Source: Acetobacteraceae bacterium (GTDB taxonomy: Bacteria; Pseudomonadota; Alphaproteobacteria; Acetobacterales; Acetobacteraceae). Taken from it: 64,000 nt of DNA. Under the pieces are notes generated by a model. The model was not told the DNA's origin. It saw only the letters and a list, made by a program, of their open reading frames with translations, and did not search any database. This document shows positions 6,019 to 15,094 of the stretch, in pieces. The DNA lies in the NCBI GenBank assembly GCA_024280945.1, contig JAMXLO010000029.1, positions 1 through 64,000 of the forward strand. Reading direction: 5' to 3'. Each line of letters opens with the position of its first letter. Positions within the stretch are counted from its first letter, which is position 1. The position numbers and the translations under genes were made by a program.

Positions 6019-8676
6019 TCAGGCGATACTGCGTGATGCCATCTCGAACGTGCCCTTGCTGAGGTTGGCTGTATCGAGGATGCGTTGCAGTTCCTGCTTC
6101 ATCAGCGCCTGGCGCGCCGGCTCGAAACGCCGCCACTGTCCAAGTGGCGGCACCAGCCGCGCGGCGACTTGGCTGTTCATCGGATCCAGCGCGATGATGG
6201 TGTCGGCCAGGAAGCGATAGCCGCTGCCTGCAGGGTCATGGAAGCGCACCTGGTTGCCGGACGCGAAACTGGCGACCAGGGCGCGCACGCGGTTGGGGTT
6301 GCGCAGGTCGAAATCCGCATGCTTCGCCAGCCCGCGCACAGCATTGGGCGTATCCGCCAGTGGCGACATCGCCTGGATGGCGAACCACTTGTCCAGCACC
6401 AGGTCATCGCTCCGCCAGCGCGCATGGAACGCGTCCAACGCCGCAATGCGCTCGGGGCAATCGATGGCCGAGAGCACCGCGAGCGCTGCCAGCACGTCGG
6501 TCATGTTCTGTCCGGCGTCGAACTGCGCCTTCGCCCGGGCGATGCCTTCCGCATTGCCGTCGGCCGCGAGGTAGGCGAGGCAGGCATTGCGCAATGCGCG
6601 ACGACCGATCGCACGACCGTCGATGCGGTAGGGTCCCGGGTCGGTCAGCCGCTCATAGGTGACTTGCAGCGTGCCACGCAGGGCCTGGCCGATCGTCGTG
6701 CGCGCAGCGCGGCGCACAGCATGGATCGCATCGACATCCGCCACCGTCATCTGGTCGGCAAGAAACGATTCGCTGGGCAGCGCAAGTGCTTCGGCGGCGA
6801 AGGCGGGGTCCGCATCGTCATCGCGCAACGTCACCGCGAGCGCATCGATCAGTCCCTGGTCGAGCACCATGGTTTCATCGCGGCGCCACGCCGTCGCCAT
6901 TGCCAGCAGCAGATGCGTGGCATATTGCTGGGCCGACTCCCAGCGTACGAAGGGATCGGTGTCGTGGGCGGCGAGAAACCGCAATTGCGCCAGCGGTACG
7001 CCGGACAGTTTCACGGGCGCGGAAAAGCTGCGCAGCAGAGACGGCACCGGACGCTCGGCTAGATTTTCGAATGCAAAGTTCTGCTCCGCGTCGGTCAGCA
7101 ACAGCGTGCGCGCCGCGATCTCATGGCCAGCGCTGTCGAGCAGTCCCATCGCGACCGGAATCATCAGCGGCTGCTTGTCGGGCTGGCCGGCCTGCCCCGG
7201 ACTGCGATCCGGGGGCGTCGGCGGCGTGCGCTGCTGCAAGGTCAGCGTGTAGCGGCGTGCAGCGGCATCATAGCTGTCGGATACCGTGACCTCAGGCGTG
7301 CCAGCCTGGTGATACCAACGCTTGAACCGCGTCAGATCGACACCAGAAGCGTCCTGCATGGCCTGGGCGAAGTCATCGATGGTGACCGCCTGGTTGTCGT
7401 GGCGTGCGAAATACAAATCCATGCCGCGGCGAAACGCCTCGCGACCAATGATCGTCGCCATCATGCGAATGACTTCGGCGCCCTTGTTGTACACGGTCGC
7501 CGTGTAAAAATTGTCAATGGTGATGTAGTGATCGGGCTGCACCGGGTGCGCCAACGGGCCGGCATCCTCGCGGAACTGCGCCGCCCGCAGCCCGCGCACA
7601 TCGCCGATGCGCTTCACCACGCGGCTGCCCTGATCAGCGGAAAACTCCTGATCTCGGTAAACCGTCAGCCCTTCCTTCAGCGACAGCTGAAACCAGTCGC
7701 GGCAGGTGACGCGATTGCCGGTCCAGTTGTGGAAATACTCGTGGGCGATCACCGTCTCGATGCCCTGGTAGTCGGTGTCGGTGGCAGTCTCCGGTTTGGC
7801 CAGCACATACTTGGTGTTGAAGACATTCAGCCCTTTGTTCTCCATCGCCCCCATGTTGAAGTCGGACACCGCGGCGATGTTGAACACGTCGAGGTCATAC
7901 TCCAGGCCGAACACCTCTTCGTCCCATTTCATCGCGGCTTTCAGCGAACGCATCGCATGCGGGCAACGATCCTCGTCGCCACGGCGCACCCAGATGCCGA
8001 GTTCCACTTGGCGACCGGAACGCGTGACGAACCTGTCCTTCACCGCGACCAGGTCACCGGCGACAAGAGCGAACAGGTAGCAGGGCTTCGGGTGCGGATC
8101 GGTCCAGGTGACGCGGTGCCGGCCTTTGCCCGCGTCCTCGATGGCGCCGGGATTGCCGTTCGACAGCATCACAGGAACCCGTGTCTTGTCGGCCGTGATC
8201 GTGGTGGTGAAGCGTGCCATCACGTCGGGCCGGTCGGGGAAATACGTGATGCGACGAAATCCTTCCGCCTCGCACTGCGTGAAGTAACTGCCGTTCGATG
8301 TGTACAGCCCGGAAAGCTCGGTATTGTCCTTTGGTGCGATGCGAGTCTCGATCTCCAGCGTGGCCGTGTCCGAAAGATCGGGGATCAGCAATGTCTCGCC
8401 CTCGATGCGATAGCGATTGGCGCCAAGCTCCTCGCCGTTCAGCGCCACGCGCAGCAGGGTGAGCGCCTGGCCGTCCAGCGTCAGCGGCGCGTCCGTCTCC
8501 GTCGAAGCAGGATTGCGTCGCAGCGCCAGCCGCGAGCGCACGCGCGTCGCTGTCTCGTCGAGGTCGAATGTCAGCTCGACGGTGTCCACCAGAAAGGCTG
8601 GCGGCCGGTAGTCAGCCAGGCGGGTTTCGCGGGGTGTGGTCTGCGGCGGAGCGGAGCTTACGTCGAGCAGCATCAT
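6019..8676 (-). CDS. pepN: Aminopeptidase N (M1 family zinc metallopeptidase)
   Basis: This 885-aa protein matches the length of bacterial PepN. The N-terminal beta domain is followed by the GAMEN substrate-recognition motif at 276-280, the zinc motif HEYFH at 312-316 with the third ligand Glu335 in KEGLT, and a long helical C-terminal domain. It removes N-terminal amino acids from peptides in the cytoplasm, the last step of protein turnover; no signal peptide is seen. The ATG at 8674-8676 follows GAGGG by five bases; a second Met follows directly. It is convergent with the 5551-6015 gene with a 3-bp gap and appears to be a single-gene unit. Confidence 0.97.
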   Translation of the reverse strand: MMLLDVSSAPPQTTPRETRLADYRPPAFLVDTVELTFDLDETATRVRSRLALRRNPASTETDAPLTLDGQALTLLRVALNGEELGANRYRIEGETLLIPDLSDTATLEIETRIAPKDNTELSGLYTSNGSYFTQCEAEGFRRITYFPDRPDVMARFTTTITADKTRVPVMLSNGNPGAIEDAGKGRHRVTWTDPHPKPCYLFALVAGDLVAVKDRFVTRSGRQVELGIWVRRGDEDRCPHAMRSLKAAMKWDEEVFGLEYDLDVFNIAAVSDFNMGAMENKGLNVFNTKYVLAKPETATDTDYQGIETVIAHEYFHNWTGNRVTCRDWFQLSLKEGLTVYRDQEFSADQGSRVVKRIGDVRGLRAAQFREDAGPLAHPVQPDHYITIDNFYTATVYNKGAEVIRMMATIIGREAFRRGMDLYFARHDNQAVTIDDFAQAMQDASGVDLTRFKRWYHQAGTPEVTVSDSYDAAARRYTLTLQQRTPPTPPDRSPGQAGQPDKQPLMIPVAMGLLDSAGHEIAARTLLLTDAEQNFAFENLAERPVPSLLRSFSAPVKLSGVPLAQLRFLAAHDTDPFVRWESAQQYATHLLLAMATAWRRDETMVLDQGLIDALAVTLRDDDADPAFAAEALALPSESFLADQMTVADVDAIHAVRRAARTTIGQALRGTLQVTYERLTDPGPYRIDGRAIGRRALRNACLAYLAADGNAEGIARAKAQFDAGQNMTDVLAALAVLSAIDCPERIAALDAFHARWRSDDLVLDKWFAIQAMSPLADTPNAVRGLAKHADFDLRNPNRVRALVASFASGNQVRFHDPAGSGYRFLADTIIALDPMNSQVAARLVPPLGQWRRFEPARQALMKQELQRILDTANLSKGTFEMASRSIA

Positions 8677-8762
8677 GGTGTCCCTCTGGTCCTCACTTGC
8701 GCGGGGGTGACGAGTGATACGGGTGGGGGCACAATAGCCGATCAGGGTACGGAGATAAGTCC

Positions 8763-10484
8763 ATGGCAGCGGAATTCGACCTCATTATTCGCAACGGCAC
8801 GGTGGTCGATGGCACCGGGCGCGCACCGAGCGAGGCTGATGTCGGGATCAAAGGCGACCGGGTCGCGGCGATCGGCGCGCTGGCCAAGAACGGCGCCGAA
8901 GAGATCGATGCCAAGGGCAAGCTGGTGACGCCGGGCTTCGTGGATATCCACACCCACTACGATGGTCAGGCGGTGTGGGACAGCCACATGACGCCGTCGT
9001 CGATGCATGGCGTGACCACGGCGGTGATGGGCAACTGCGGTGTTGGCTTCGCCCCATGCCGGCCGGCCGACCGCGAGAAGCTGGTCGAACTGATGGAGGG
9101 CGTCGAGGACATTCCAGGCCCCGTCATGCACGAAGGCCTGACGTGGGAATGGGAATCCTTCGCCGGGTACCTCGATGCGCTGGAGCGGCGCAGCCGGGAC
9201 ATCGATCTGTGCGCACTGCTGCCGCATGCGGCAGTGCGCGTGTTCGTCATGGGCGATCGGGCGATCGGGCTGGAGAACGCGAACCAGGCCGACATCGCCC
9301 AGATGCGCGAGATCGCTGCCGAAGCCATGCGTGCCGGTGCCTTCGGCTTCTCCACCTCGCGCAGTCTGAGCCATAAGACTCTGAAGGGCGATCCGACGCC
9401 CACATTGCGCGCGCAGGAGGACGAACTGACCGGCATCGCCATGGGCATGCGCGACGCGGGCTCCGGGTTCCTCGAGATCGTGTCCGAATGGGCGCCCGAT
9501 CCAAAGGCCGAATTCGACATGTTGCGCCGCGTGGTGGAGCGCTGCGGCCGGCCCTGCGTGTTCACCCTGACGCAGCGCCATGCGCGGCCGACGGTGTGGC
9601 GCGATCTGCTGGGTTATGCGGATGCGGCGATCGCTGATGGTGTGCCGATCCGTCCGGTCGTGGCGCCGCGCGCCATCGGCATCCTTATGGGACTGGAAGG
9701 CAGTCAGAACCCGTTCTCCGGCACACCGTCCTACAAGTCGATTGCTCACCTGCCGCTCGCGGAGCGAGTACGGCGCATGCGCGATCCGGCATTCCGTGCG
9801 CAATTGCTGTCGGAGGATCCGCGGAAGGAAAGCACCTTCGTGCTGATCAACCGGGTCTCGTATGCACAGATGTTCCACTTCGGCAATCCGCCAAACTACA
9901 AGCCCCGGCGGGAGGATTCTTTCACCGCGATTGCGGAGCGAGAAGGCCGCACGCCGGAGGAAGTCGCCTACGACGCGCTGCTGGAGGATGACGGCCACGC
10001 GTTCATCTACATGCCGCTGGGCGGCTATGCCGACTATGATTTCTCGGTCAGCGAAACGACGCTGGCAGACCGCAACACCATCATGGGCCTGGGTGACGGC
10101 GGCGCGCATGTCGCGTTCATTCTGGATGCTGGCTATCAGACCTGGTTGCTGACCCATTGGGGCCGCACGATGCAGCGCTGGCCGATGCCGGAGCTGATCC
10201 GCCGGCTCACGTCCGATACGGCGCAAGCAGCAGGGCTTACCGATCGCGGCGTGCTGGCCGTCGGTAAGAAGGCCGATGTCAACATAATCGACTGGGACCG
10301 GCTTGGCTGCGACAAGCCGTACGTGGTGCACGACCTGCCAGCCGGCGGCAGACGGCTGATGCAGAAGGTGCACGGCTACGACGCAACGATCGTGTCGGGG
10401 CGCGTCACCTATCGCAACGGCGAACCGACCGGCGTGCTGCCCGGGCGGCTCGTGCGCGGGCGGCAGTTATTGCAAGGCGCCTGA
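8763..10484 (+). CDS. N-acyl-D-amino-acid deacylase family amidohydrolase
   Basis: A 573-aa cytoplasmic amidohydrolase of the D-aminoacylase/dihydroorotase superfamily. The metal motif DIHTHYDGQ is at about 61-69 (His63, His65). MGNCGVGFAP, typical of D-aminoacylases, lies near residue 90, and the C-terminal DGGAHVAFILDA region supplies a later active-site Asp. It should cleave the amide bond of N-acyl-D-amino acids or related compounds such as hydantoin-like ureides; the exact substrate is not readable. GGAG lies 8 bases before the ATG. A paralogue begins at 63870 in a catabolic cluster. The stop codon is 3 bp from that of the convergent SDR gene. Confidence 0.88.
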   Translation: MAAEFDLIIRNGTVVDGTGRAPSEADVGIKGDRVAAIGALAKNGAEEIDAKGKLVTPGFVDIHTHYDGQAVWDSHMTPSSMHGVTTAVMGNCGVGFAPCRPADREKLVELMEGVEDIPGPVMHEGLTWEWESFAGYLDALERRSRDIDLCALLPHAAVRVFVMGDRAIGLENANQADIAQMREIAAEAMRAGAFGFSTSRSLSHKTLKGDPTPTLRAQEDELTGIAMGMRDAGSGFLEIVSEWAPDPKAEFDMLRRVVERCGRPCVFTLTQRHARPTVWRDLLGYADAAIADGVPIRPVVAPRAIGILMGLEGSQNPFSGTPSYKSIAHLPLAERVRRMRDPAFRAQLLSEDPRKESTFVLINRVSYAQMFHFGNPPNYKPRREDSFTAIAEREGRTPEEVAYDALLEDDGHAFIYMPLGGYADYDFSVSETTLADRNTIMGLGDGGAHVAFILDAGYQTWLLTHWGRTMQRWPMPELIRRLTSDTAQAAGLTDRGVLAVGKKADVNIIDWDRLGCDKPYVVHDLPAGGRRLMQKVHGYDATIVSGRVTYRNGEPTGVLPGRLVRGRQLLQGA

Positions 10485-10487
10485 TGG

Positions 10488-11270
10488 TCAGAACATCGGG
10501 CCGCGATTTGCGGCGCCGCCATCGATGGTGATGATCGTGCCGCTGGTATAGGCGGATCGGTCGGACGCAAGGAACGCGACCATCCAGCCGATTTCTTCCG
10601 GCGTGCCGGCGCGGCCATAGGGCAGGGGCTTCATCAGCTCCTCCCAACGGCTCGCGTCGCCCAGCCGGTCCTGCGCGCGCTTTTGCATGATCGTCACCAG
10701 ACGATCGGTCGCGATAGCACCGGGGTTGATGCCGACGACGCGCAGATTGTCCGCCGAAGCCGCGCCACCGAGCGTTCTGGTGAATGCCATCAGGCCGGCA
10801 TTGCCGGTCGATCCGGCGATGTAGCCGGCGTCCATGCGTTCGCCGGCCATGCCGAGGATATTGATGATCACACCGCGCCCAACTTGCTTCATCAGCGCAT
10901 AGAAGCGGCGGCACATGTTGATATAGCCATAGACCTTCAGGTCCCACGCCTCGCGCCAGCGCGGCTCGTCGATCTCCTGCAGATTGCCGCCCGGGATGGC
11001 GCCGGCATTGTTGACCAGGATGTCGATGTCCGGATGCAGCTGAGCGAGGCGATCGACGTTGCGGCTGTCAGAGATGTCGAAGGCATGAACCTCCGCGCGC
11101 ACGTTCTGGCGCGAGGCAATCCTGTCGCGCACCGCATCAAGGTCGCTCTTTGTGCGCGAGACAAGGATGACGTTGACGCCCTCCTCGGCCAGCGCTTCGG
11201 CGCAGGCGCGGCCGATGCCCTTCGATGCGCCGGTGATCAGCGCGGTCTTGCCGCGCAGGTTCAGATCCAT
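10488..11270 (-). CDS. SDR-fold protein lacking the canonical Tyr/Lys catalytic pair
   Basis: The 260-aa protein has a clear Rossmann fold: TGASKGIG at 13-20 for the dinucleotide and NNAG at 87-90. Where classical SDRs have YxxxK, this one reads IAGSTGNAGL, placing Gly153 at the Tyr position and Asn157 at the Lys position; the catalytic Ser region is NILG. It belongs to a divergent SDR subgroup seen beside acyl-CoA and aromatic catabolism genes, so it may bind NAD(P) with altered chemistry or act in another way. GGAG lies upstream of the ATG at 11268-11270. It is convergent with the deacylase gene and appears monocistronic. Confidence 0.8.
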   Translation of the reverse strand: MDLNLRGKTALITGASKGIGRACAEALAEEGVNVILVSRTKSDLDAVRDRIASRQNVRAEVHAFDISDSRNVDRLAQLHPDIDILVNNAGAIPGGNLQEIDEPRWREAWDLKVYGYINMCRRFYALMKQVGRGVIINILGMAGERMDAGYIAGSTGNAGLMAFTRTLGGAASADNLRVVGINPGAIATDRLVTIMQKRAQDRLGDASRWEELMKPLPYGRAGTPEEIGWMVAFLASDRSAYTSGTIITIDGGAANRGPMF

Positions 11271-11291
11271 GCGTCTGCTCCCTGGCTACTA

Positions 11292-11370
11292 CGTCATGGC
11301 CGGCCTTGTGCCGGCCATCGCTCATCGCAGTGTGCCGCTACTGATGGCCGGGACAAGCCCGGCCATGACG
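11292..11370. repeat. Large inverted repeat (dispersed palindromic element, copy 2)
   Basis: The left arm at 11292-11319 (CGTCATGGCCGG, then CTTGT, then CCGGCCATC) and the right arm at 11343-11370 (GATGGCCGGGACAAGCCC onward) are complementary at 26 of 28 positions across a 23-bp spacer. Each arm is itself palindromic around CTTGT. Elements with this GGCCGG-CTTGT-CCGGCC core are common between genes in alphaproteobacteria. The repeat lies just upstream of the SDR gene and before the GIY-YIG gene; a related single arm is at 3726-3751. Confidence 0.8.
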
Positions 11371-11418
11371 TGGGGAGGCGTTTGCGGCCGATTAACCTGC
11401 GGTGTCGATGATCAGGGC

Positions 11419-11709
11419 ATGCGTGGTGGCTGGGTGTACATCATGGCGAACCGGCCGTTCGGGACCCTGTACGTCGGCGTCACCAATGATCTTGCCAGGC
11501 GCGCGTGGGAACATCGCACCGGTATCGGCGGAAGGTTCACGAGCCGCTATCGCCTAGGCATGCTGGTCTATTCAGAATGGCACGGAGAGATCGGGCGAGC
11601 GATCCAACGCGAGACCAGCATCAAGCGCTGGCCGCGGCAGTGGAAGCTGAACCTTATCGAGACTCAGAATCCTCAGTGGCGCGATCTGTTCGAGACCTTG
11701 CTCGCATAG
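11419..11709 (+). CDS. GIY-YIG domain protein (YhbQ/UPF0213-like)
   Basis: A 96-aa single-domain protein. WVYIMANRPFGTLYVGVTND gives the VYI...LYVG form of the GIY-YIG motif at residues 5-20, followed by the conserved Arg of LARRAWEHR and a Glu near residue 66 (QRETSIKRW) that would be the metal-binding residue. Stand-alone proteins of this type are small nucleases or structure-specific DNA-binding proteins with poorly known roles, common in alphaproteobacteria and often next to palindromic repeats, as here. The frame is open further upstream, but that part is translated repeat sequence, so ATG 11419 is preferred. Its stop abuts the stop of convergent livF with no gap. Confidence 0.85.
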   Translation: MRGGWVYIMANRPFGTLYVGVTNDLARRAWEHRTGIGGRFTSRYRLGMLVYSEWHGEIGRAIQRETSIKRWPRQWKLNLIETQNPQWRDLFETLLA

Positions 11710-12404
<695 letters not shown>

Positions 12405-12405
<1 letters not shown>

Positions 12406-13154
12406 CAGGCGAGGCCCCCAAGATAGGCACGCTGCACCTCGGCATCCGCTCGCACAGCATCGGGCTCGCCGTCGGCGATCACCGCACCACGGTGCAGCAC
12501 GGTGATCATGTGCGCGAGGCGAAACACCACTTCCATGTCGTGCTCGACCAGCAGCACGGTCATGGCCCTGTCGGCCAGCAGTGTGGCCAACGTGTCCACC
12601 GCCTGCGCGGTTTCCTCGACCGACAGTCCCTGCGTGGGCTCGTCCAGCAGCAACAGGCGAGGCTGCTGTGCCAATGCCATCGCCACCTCCAGCAGGCGCT
12701 GATCGCCGTGCGACAGCAGCCCTGCCGGTCGATGCGCGACATGCGTCAGCCCGAGACGTTCCAGCGCGGCATCGCCGCGGCGCGCGGCGTCGCCGAACAC
12801 CGTGCTGCCGCCGTAGGGCTGCCAGCGTCGCACATGGCGCGCCTGCGCGGCGAGGCGTGCATTCTCGCGTGCGGTCATCTCTGGAAACAGCGCGGTGATC
12901 TGAAATGTGCGTGATATGCCGTGCTGGCAAATGCTGTAAGGCGACATTCCGCTCAGCATGGTGCCATCGAAGCGCACACTGCCGTCGGATGCCTTCACCA
13001 CGCCGGTGATCAGGTTGAACAGAGTGGACTTGCCGGCGCCGTTCGGGCCGATGACGGCGCGCACTTCGCCCGCCTCGACGCGCATCGATACGCGGTCGAC
13101 GGCGATGATGCCGCCGAAGCGGCGGGTCAACTCGTCGATTTCAAGAAGCGCCAT
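12405..13154 (-). CDS. livG: Branched-chain amino acid-type ABC transporter ATP-binding protein LivG
   Basis: The start at 13152-13154 (MALLEIDELTRRFGG) gives 249 aa, normal for LivG; the longer open frame upstream overlaps livM and is not coding. Walker A is GPNGAGKST, the signature is LLSHGDQRLLEVA (the His-Gly-Asp variant is usual in LivG), and Walker B is LLLLDEPTQGL. QITALFPEMT is the typical LivG stretch after Walker A. Its 5' end overlaps livM by 28 bp and its 3' end overlaps livF by one base, so the genes are translationally coupled. Confidence 0.93.
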
Positions 13155-14098
13155 CGCACTCGCTCGCGTCCCTCCGCGCGACCCGTGCCGCTCAGCAATC
13201 CCCAGATTCCCTGCGGCGCGAACAGCACGAAACCGATGAAGATCAGGCCGAAGAACAACGCCCAGGAGTCGGTCCAGGAGCTCAGCAGGTTGGAGACCAG
13301 CATGAAGAATGCAGCGCCGATGATCGGCCCGACCAAGGTGCCGGCGCCGCCGACGATGACCATGATCAATACTTGGCCGGAGAACAGCCAGAACAGCAGC
13401 TCGGTATTGGCGAAGCCGGCGAACGGCGCGTAGAGCGCACCGGCCAGCCCACCAAGAGCGAAGGCGATTGCCACGACGGCAATCTTGTAGCGGCGGGTGT
13501 TGTAGCCGAGTGATAGAGTCTTTGCCTCGTTCTCGCGAATGCCACGCAGCACTTCGCCGAATGGCGAATGCACCAACATACGGCAGAACAGCAGCGACCC
13601 GAGCAGGCAGGCGAGCACGAGGTAGTAGAAGCCTGCTTTGCCAGCGAAGATCGCAATGCCGAACGGGCCAGGGCTGCGTGGAATGCCCGCGAGGCCGTCG
13701 GATGCGCCGGTGACCGTGGTCCATTTGAATGCCACGGCATAGAACAATTGTGCGAAGGCCAGCGTCAGCATGGAGAACGACACACCGGAAGCGAGTGTGC
13801 ACACCCATGCGACGCCGATCGCGACAATGCCGCTGAAGAGGGCGGCGAGCGGGACGGCGAAGAGCAGCGGCATGCCGGTATGCAGCAGCAGATTGCCGCA
13901 GGTGTAGGCACCTAAGCCGTAGGCAGCGGCATGGCCGAACGACAGCAGGCGGGTATAGCCAACCATCAGGTCGAGGCTCATGGCGAACAGGCCAAGGATC
14001 AGCGCCTCGGTGAGCAGCGTCATCGCGTAAGGCGGCAATGCCGCCGGTGCGAGCGCGAGCACACAGGCGGCCGCAGCAAGTCCGCGGGAAAAGTTCAT
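13127..14098 (-). CDS. livM: Branched-chain amino acid-type ABC transporter permease LivM
   Basis: A 323-aa integral membrane protein with about 8-10 hydrophobic segments. The LivM hallmarks are SLDLMVGYTRLLSFGHAA near residue 41, GIRENEAKTLSLGYN near 192 (the loop that contacts the ATPase) and the final LFAPQGIWGL. With LivH it forms the inner-membrane channel. The ATG overlaps the livH stop by one base (TGATG) and the 3' end runs 28 bp into livG. Confidence 0.93.
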   Translation of the reverse strand: MNFSRGLAAAACVLALAPAALPPYAMTLLTEALILGLFAMSLDLMVGYTRLLSFGHAAAYGLGAYTCGNLLLHTGMPLLFAVPLAALFSGIVAIGVAWVCTLASGVSFSMLTLAFAQLFYAVAFKWTTVTGASDGLAGIPRSPGPFGIAIFAGKAGFYYLVLACLLGSLLFCRMLVHSPFGEVLRGIRENEAKTLSLGYNTRRYKIAVVAIAFALGGLAGALYAPFAGFANTELLFWLFSGQVLIMVIVGGAGTLVGPIIGAAFFMLVSNLLSSWTDSWALFFGLIFIGFVLFAPQGIWGLLSGTGRAEGRERVRWRFLKSTS

Positions 14099-14967
14099 CA
14101 GGCTTCCTTACCGAGCAAGCCGCCTGGCCGGATCACCAGCACCATCACCATGACCAGGTACATCAGAGCGAGTGCCAGGTCTGGGAAATAGTACGTGCCG
14201 AACACCTGCACGAAAGCGACCAACAGCGCTCCGAGTGCTGAGCCCAGGAAGCTGCCCATGCCGCCAATGATGACGATGACGAAGGTGTCGATCACGGCAG
14301 TGGGTGCCATGGCCAGCGAGGCGGTGACCAGCGGCGCAGCCAGCACGCCGCCGATACCGGCGAGCCCGCAGCCGATGCCGAACACGGCCGATCGCACAAG
14401 GCGCACGTCGGTGCCAAGCGCGTGCACCATCTCGGCGTTCTGCGATGTGGCACGGATCAACAGGCCGAGGCGGGTGCGCTCCAGGAACTGCCAGATGGCG
14501 ACCGCCACCACGATGCCGGCAGCGGCGAGAAACAGGCGGTACAGCGGGAACGGTTCATCGAGGATGAACACGATGCCGGACAGCGCAGGCGGGGCGCGAA
14601 CTTCGAGCGCGTTGACGCCCCAGATCAGGCGGATCGCTTCACCCATGATCAGGGTGAGGCCAAAGGTCACCATCAGAAAAGCGCTGTGATCGCGCCGGTA
14701 CAACAACCGGAGTACGCCAAGTTCGAACGCTATACCGAAGCCGCCGACTAGCAGTGGTGACAAGACCAGCGCAGCCCAGAAATTCCCGGCGATCGCGACC
14801 GAGGAATAGCCAACATACGCGCCCAACATAAAGAAGGCACCGTGCGCGAAGTTCACGATACGCATGATGCCAAAAATCAGCGTGAGGCCGACACCCAGGA
14901 AGAACAGTAACGCCGCTTGGGAGAGCGCATTCAGGCACTGCGTGACGAGGAAGGCGGCAAAATCCAT
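14098..14967 (-). CDS. livH: Branched-chain amino acid-type ABC transporter permease LivH
   Basis: A 289-aa membrane permease with about eight hydrophobic segments. It shows GLTLIFGIMRIVNFAHGAFF near the N-terminus, the LRAT-like loop RATSQNAEMVHALG that contacts the ATPase, and GGMGSFLGSALGALLVA near the end, all typical of LivH. The ATG at 14965-14967 follows GGGGGAG by nine bases; that purine run is the edge of the repeat element at 14979-15069, so the repeat supplies its ribosome binding site. It lies 127 bp downstream of livK and one base into livM. Confidence 0.93.
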   Translation of the reverse strand: MDFAAFLVTQCLNALSQAALLFFLGVGLTLIFGIMRIVNFAHGAFFMLGAYVGYSSVAIAGNFWAALVLSPLLVGGFGIAFELGVLRLLYRRDHSAFLMVTFGLTLIMGEAIRLIWGVNALEVRAPPALSGIVFILDEPFPLYRLFLAAAGIVVAVAIWQFLERTRLGLLIRATSQNAEMVHALGTDVRLVRSAVFGIGCGLAGIGGVLAAPLVTASLAMAPTAVIDTFVIVIIGGMGSFLGSALGALLVAFVQVFGTYYFPDLALALMYLVMVMVLVIRPGGLLGKEA

Positions 14968-14978
14968 CAGCGCGAACT

Positions 14979-15069
14979 CCCCCTCCCCTTGCGGGAGGAG
15001 CCTGCCCCGGACTTGATCCGGGGGGTCAGGGGGAGGGGGCGGTGGGTACCGCTATCACCCCCTCCCCCT
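14979..15069. repeat. GC-rich hairpin element in the livK-livH gap
   Basis: Two stem-loops follow each other. CCCCGGA (15005-15011) pairs with TCCGGGG (15017-15023) over a 5-base loop, and AGGGGGAGGGGG (15028-15039) pairs perfectly with CCCCCTCCCCCT (15058-15069) over an 18-base loop. In the sense direction of the operon (minus strand) the hairpins would sit in the mRNA between the binding-protein gene and the permeases. That is a common place for structures that keep binding-protein mRNA more abundant. Confidence 0.6.
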
Positions 15070-15094
15070 ATCCCCTCGGTCGATACCACTCTTC

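Noticed and set aside
7123-8928. Long plus-strand open frame of 601 codons opposite pepN
   Set aside because: It is the complement of a clear aminopeptidase N gene; the translation is Arg/His/Gly-rich with no family motifs, as expected for antisense of GC-rich coding DNA.
8742-10373. 543-codon minus-strand frame opposite the deacylase gene
   Set aside because: Antisense shadow of a recognised amidohydrolase gene; no ribosome binding site or domain.
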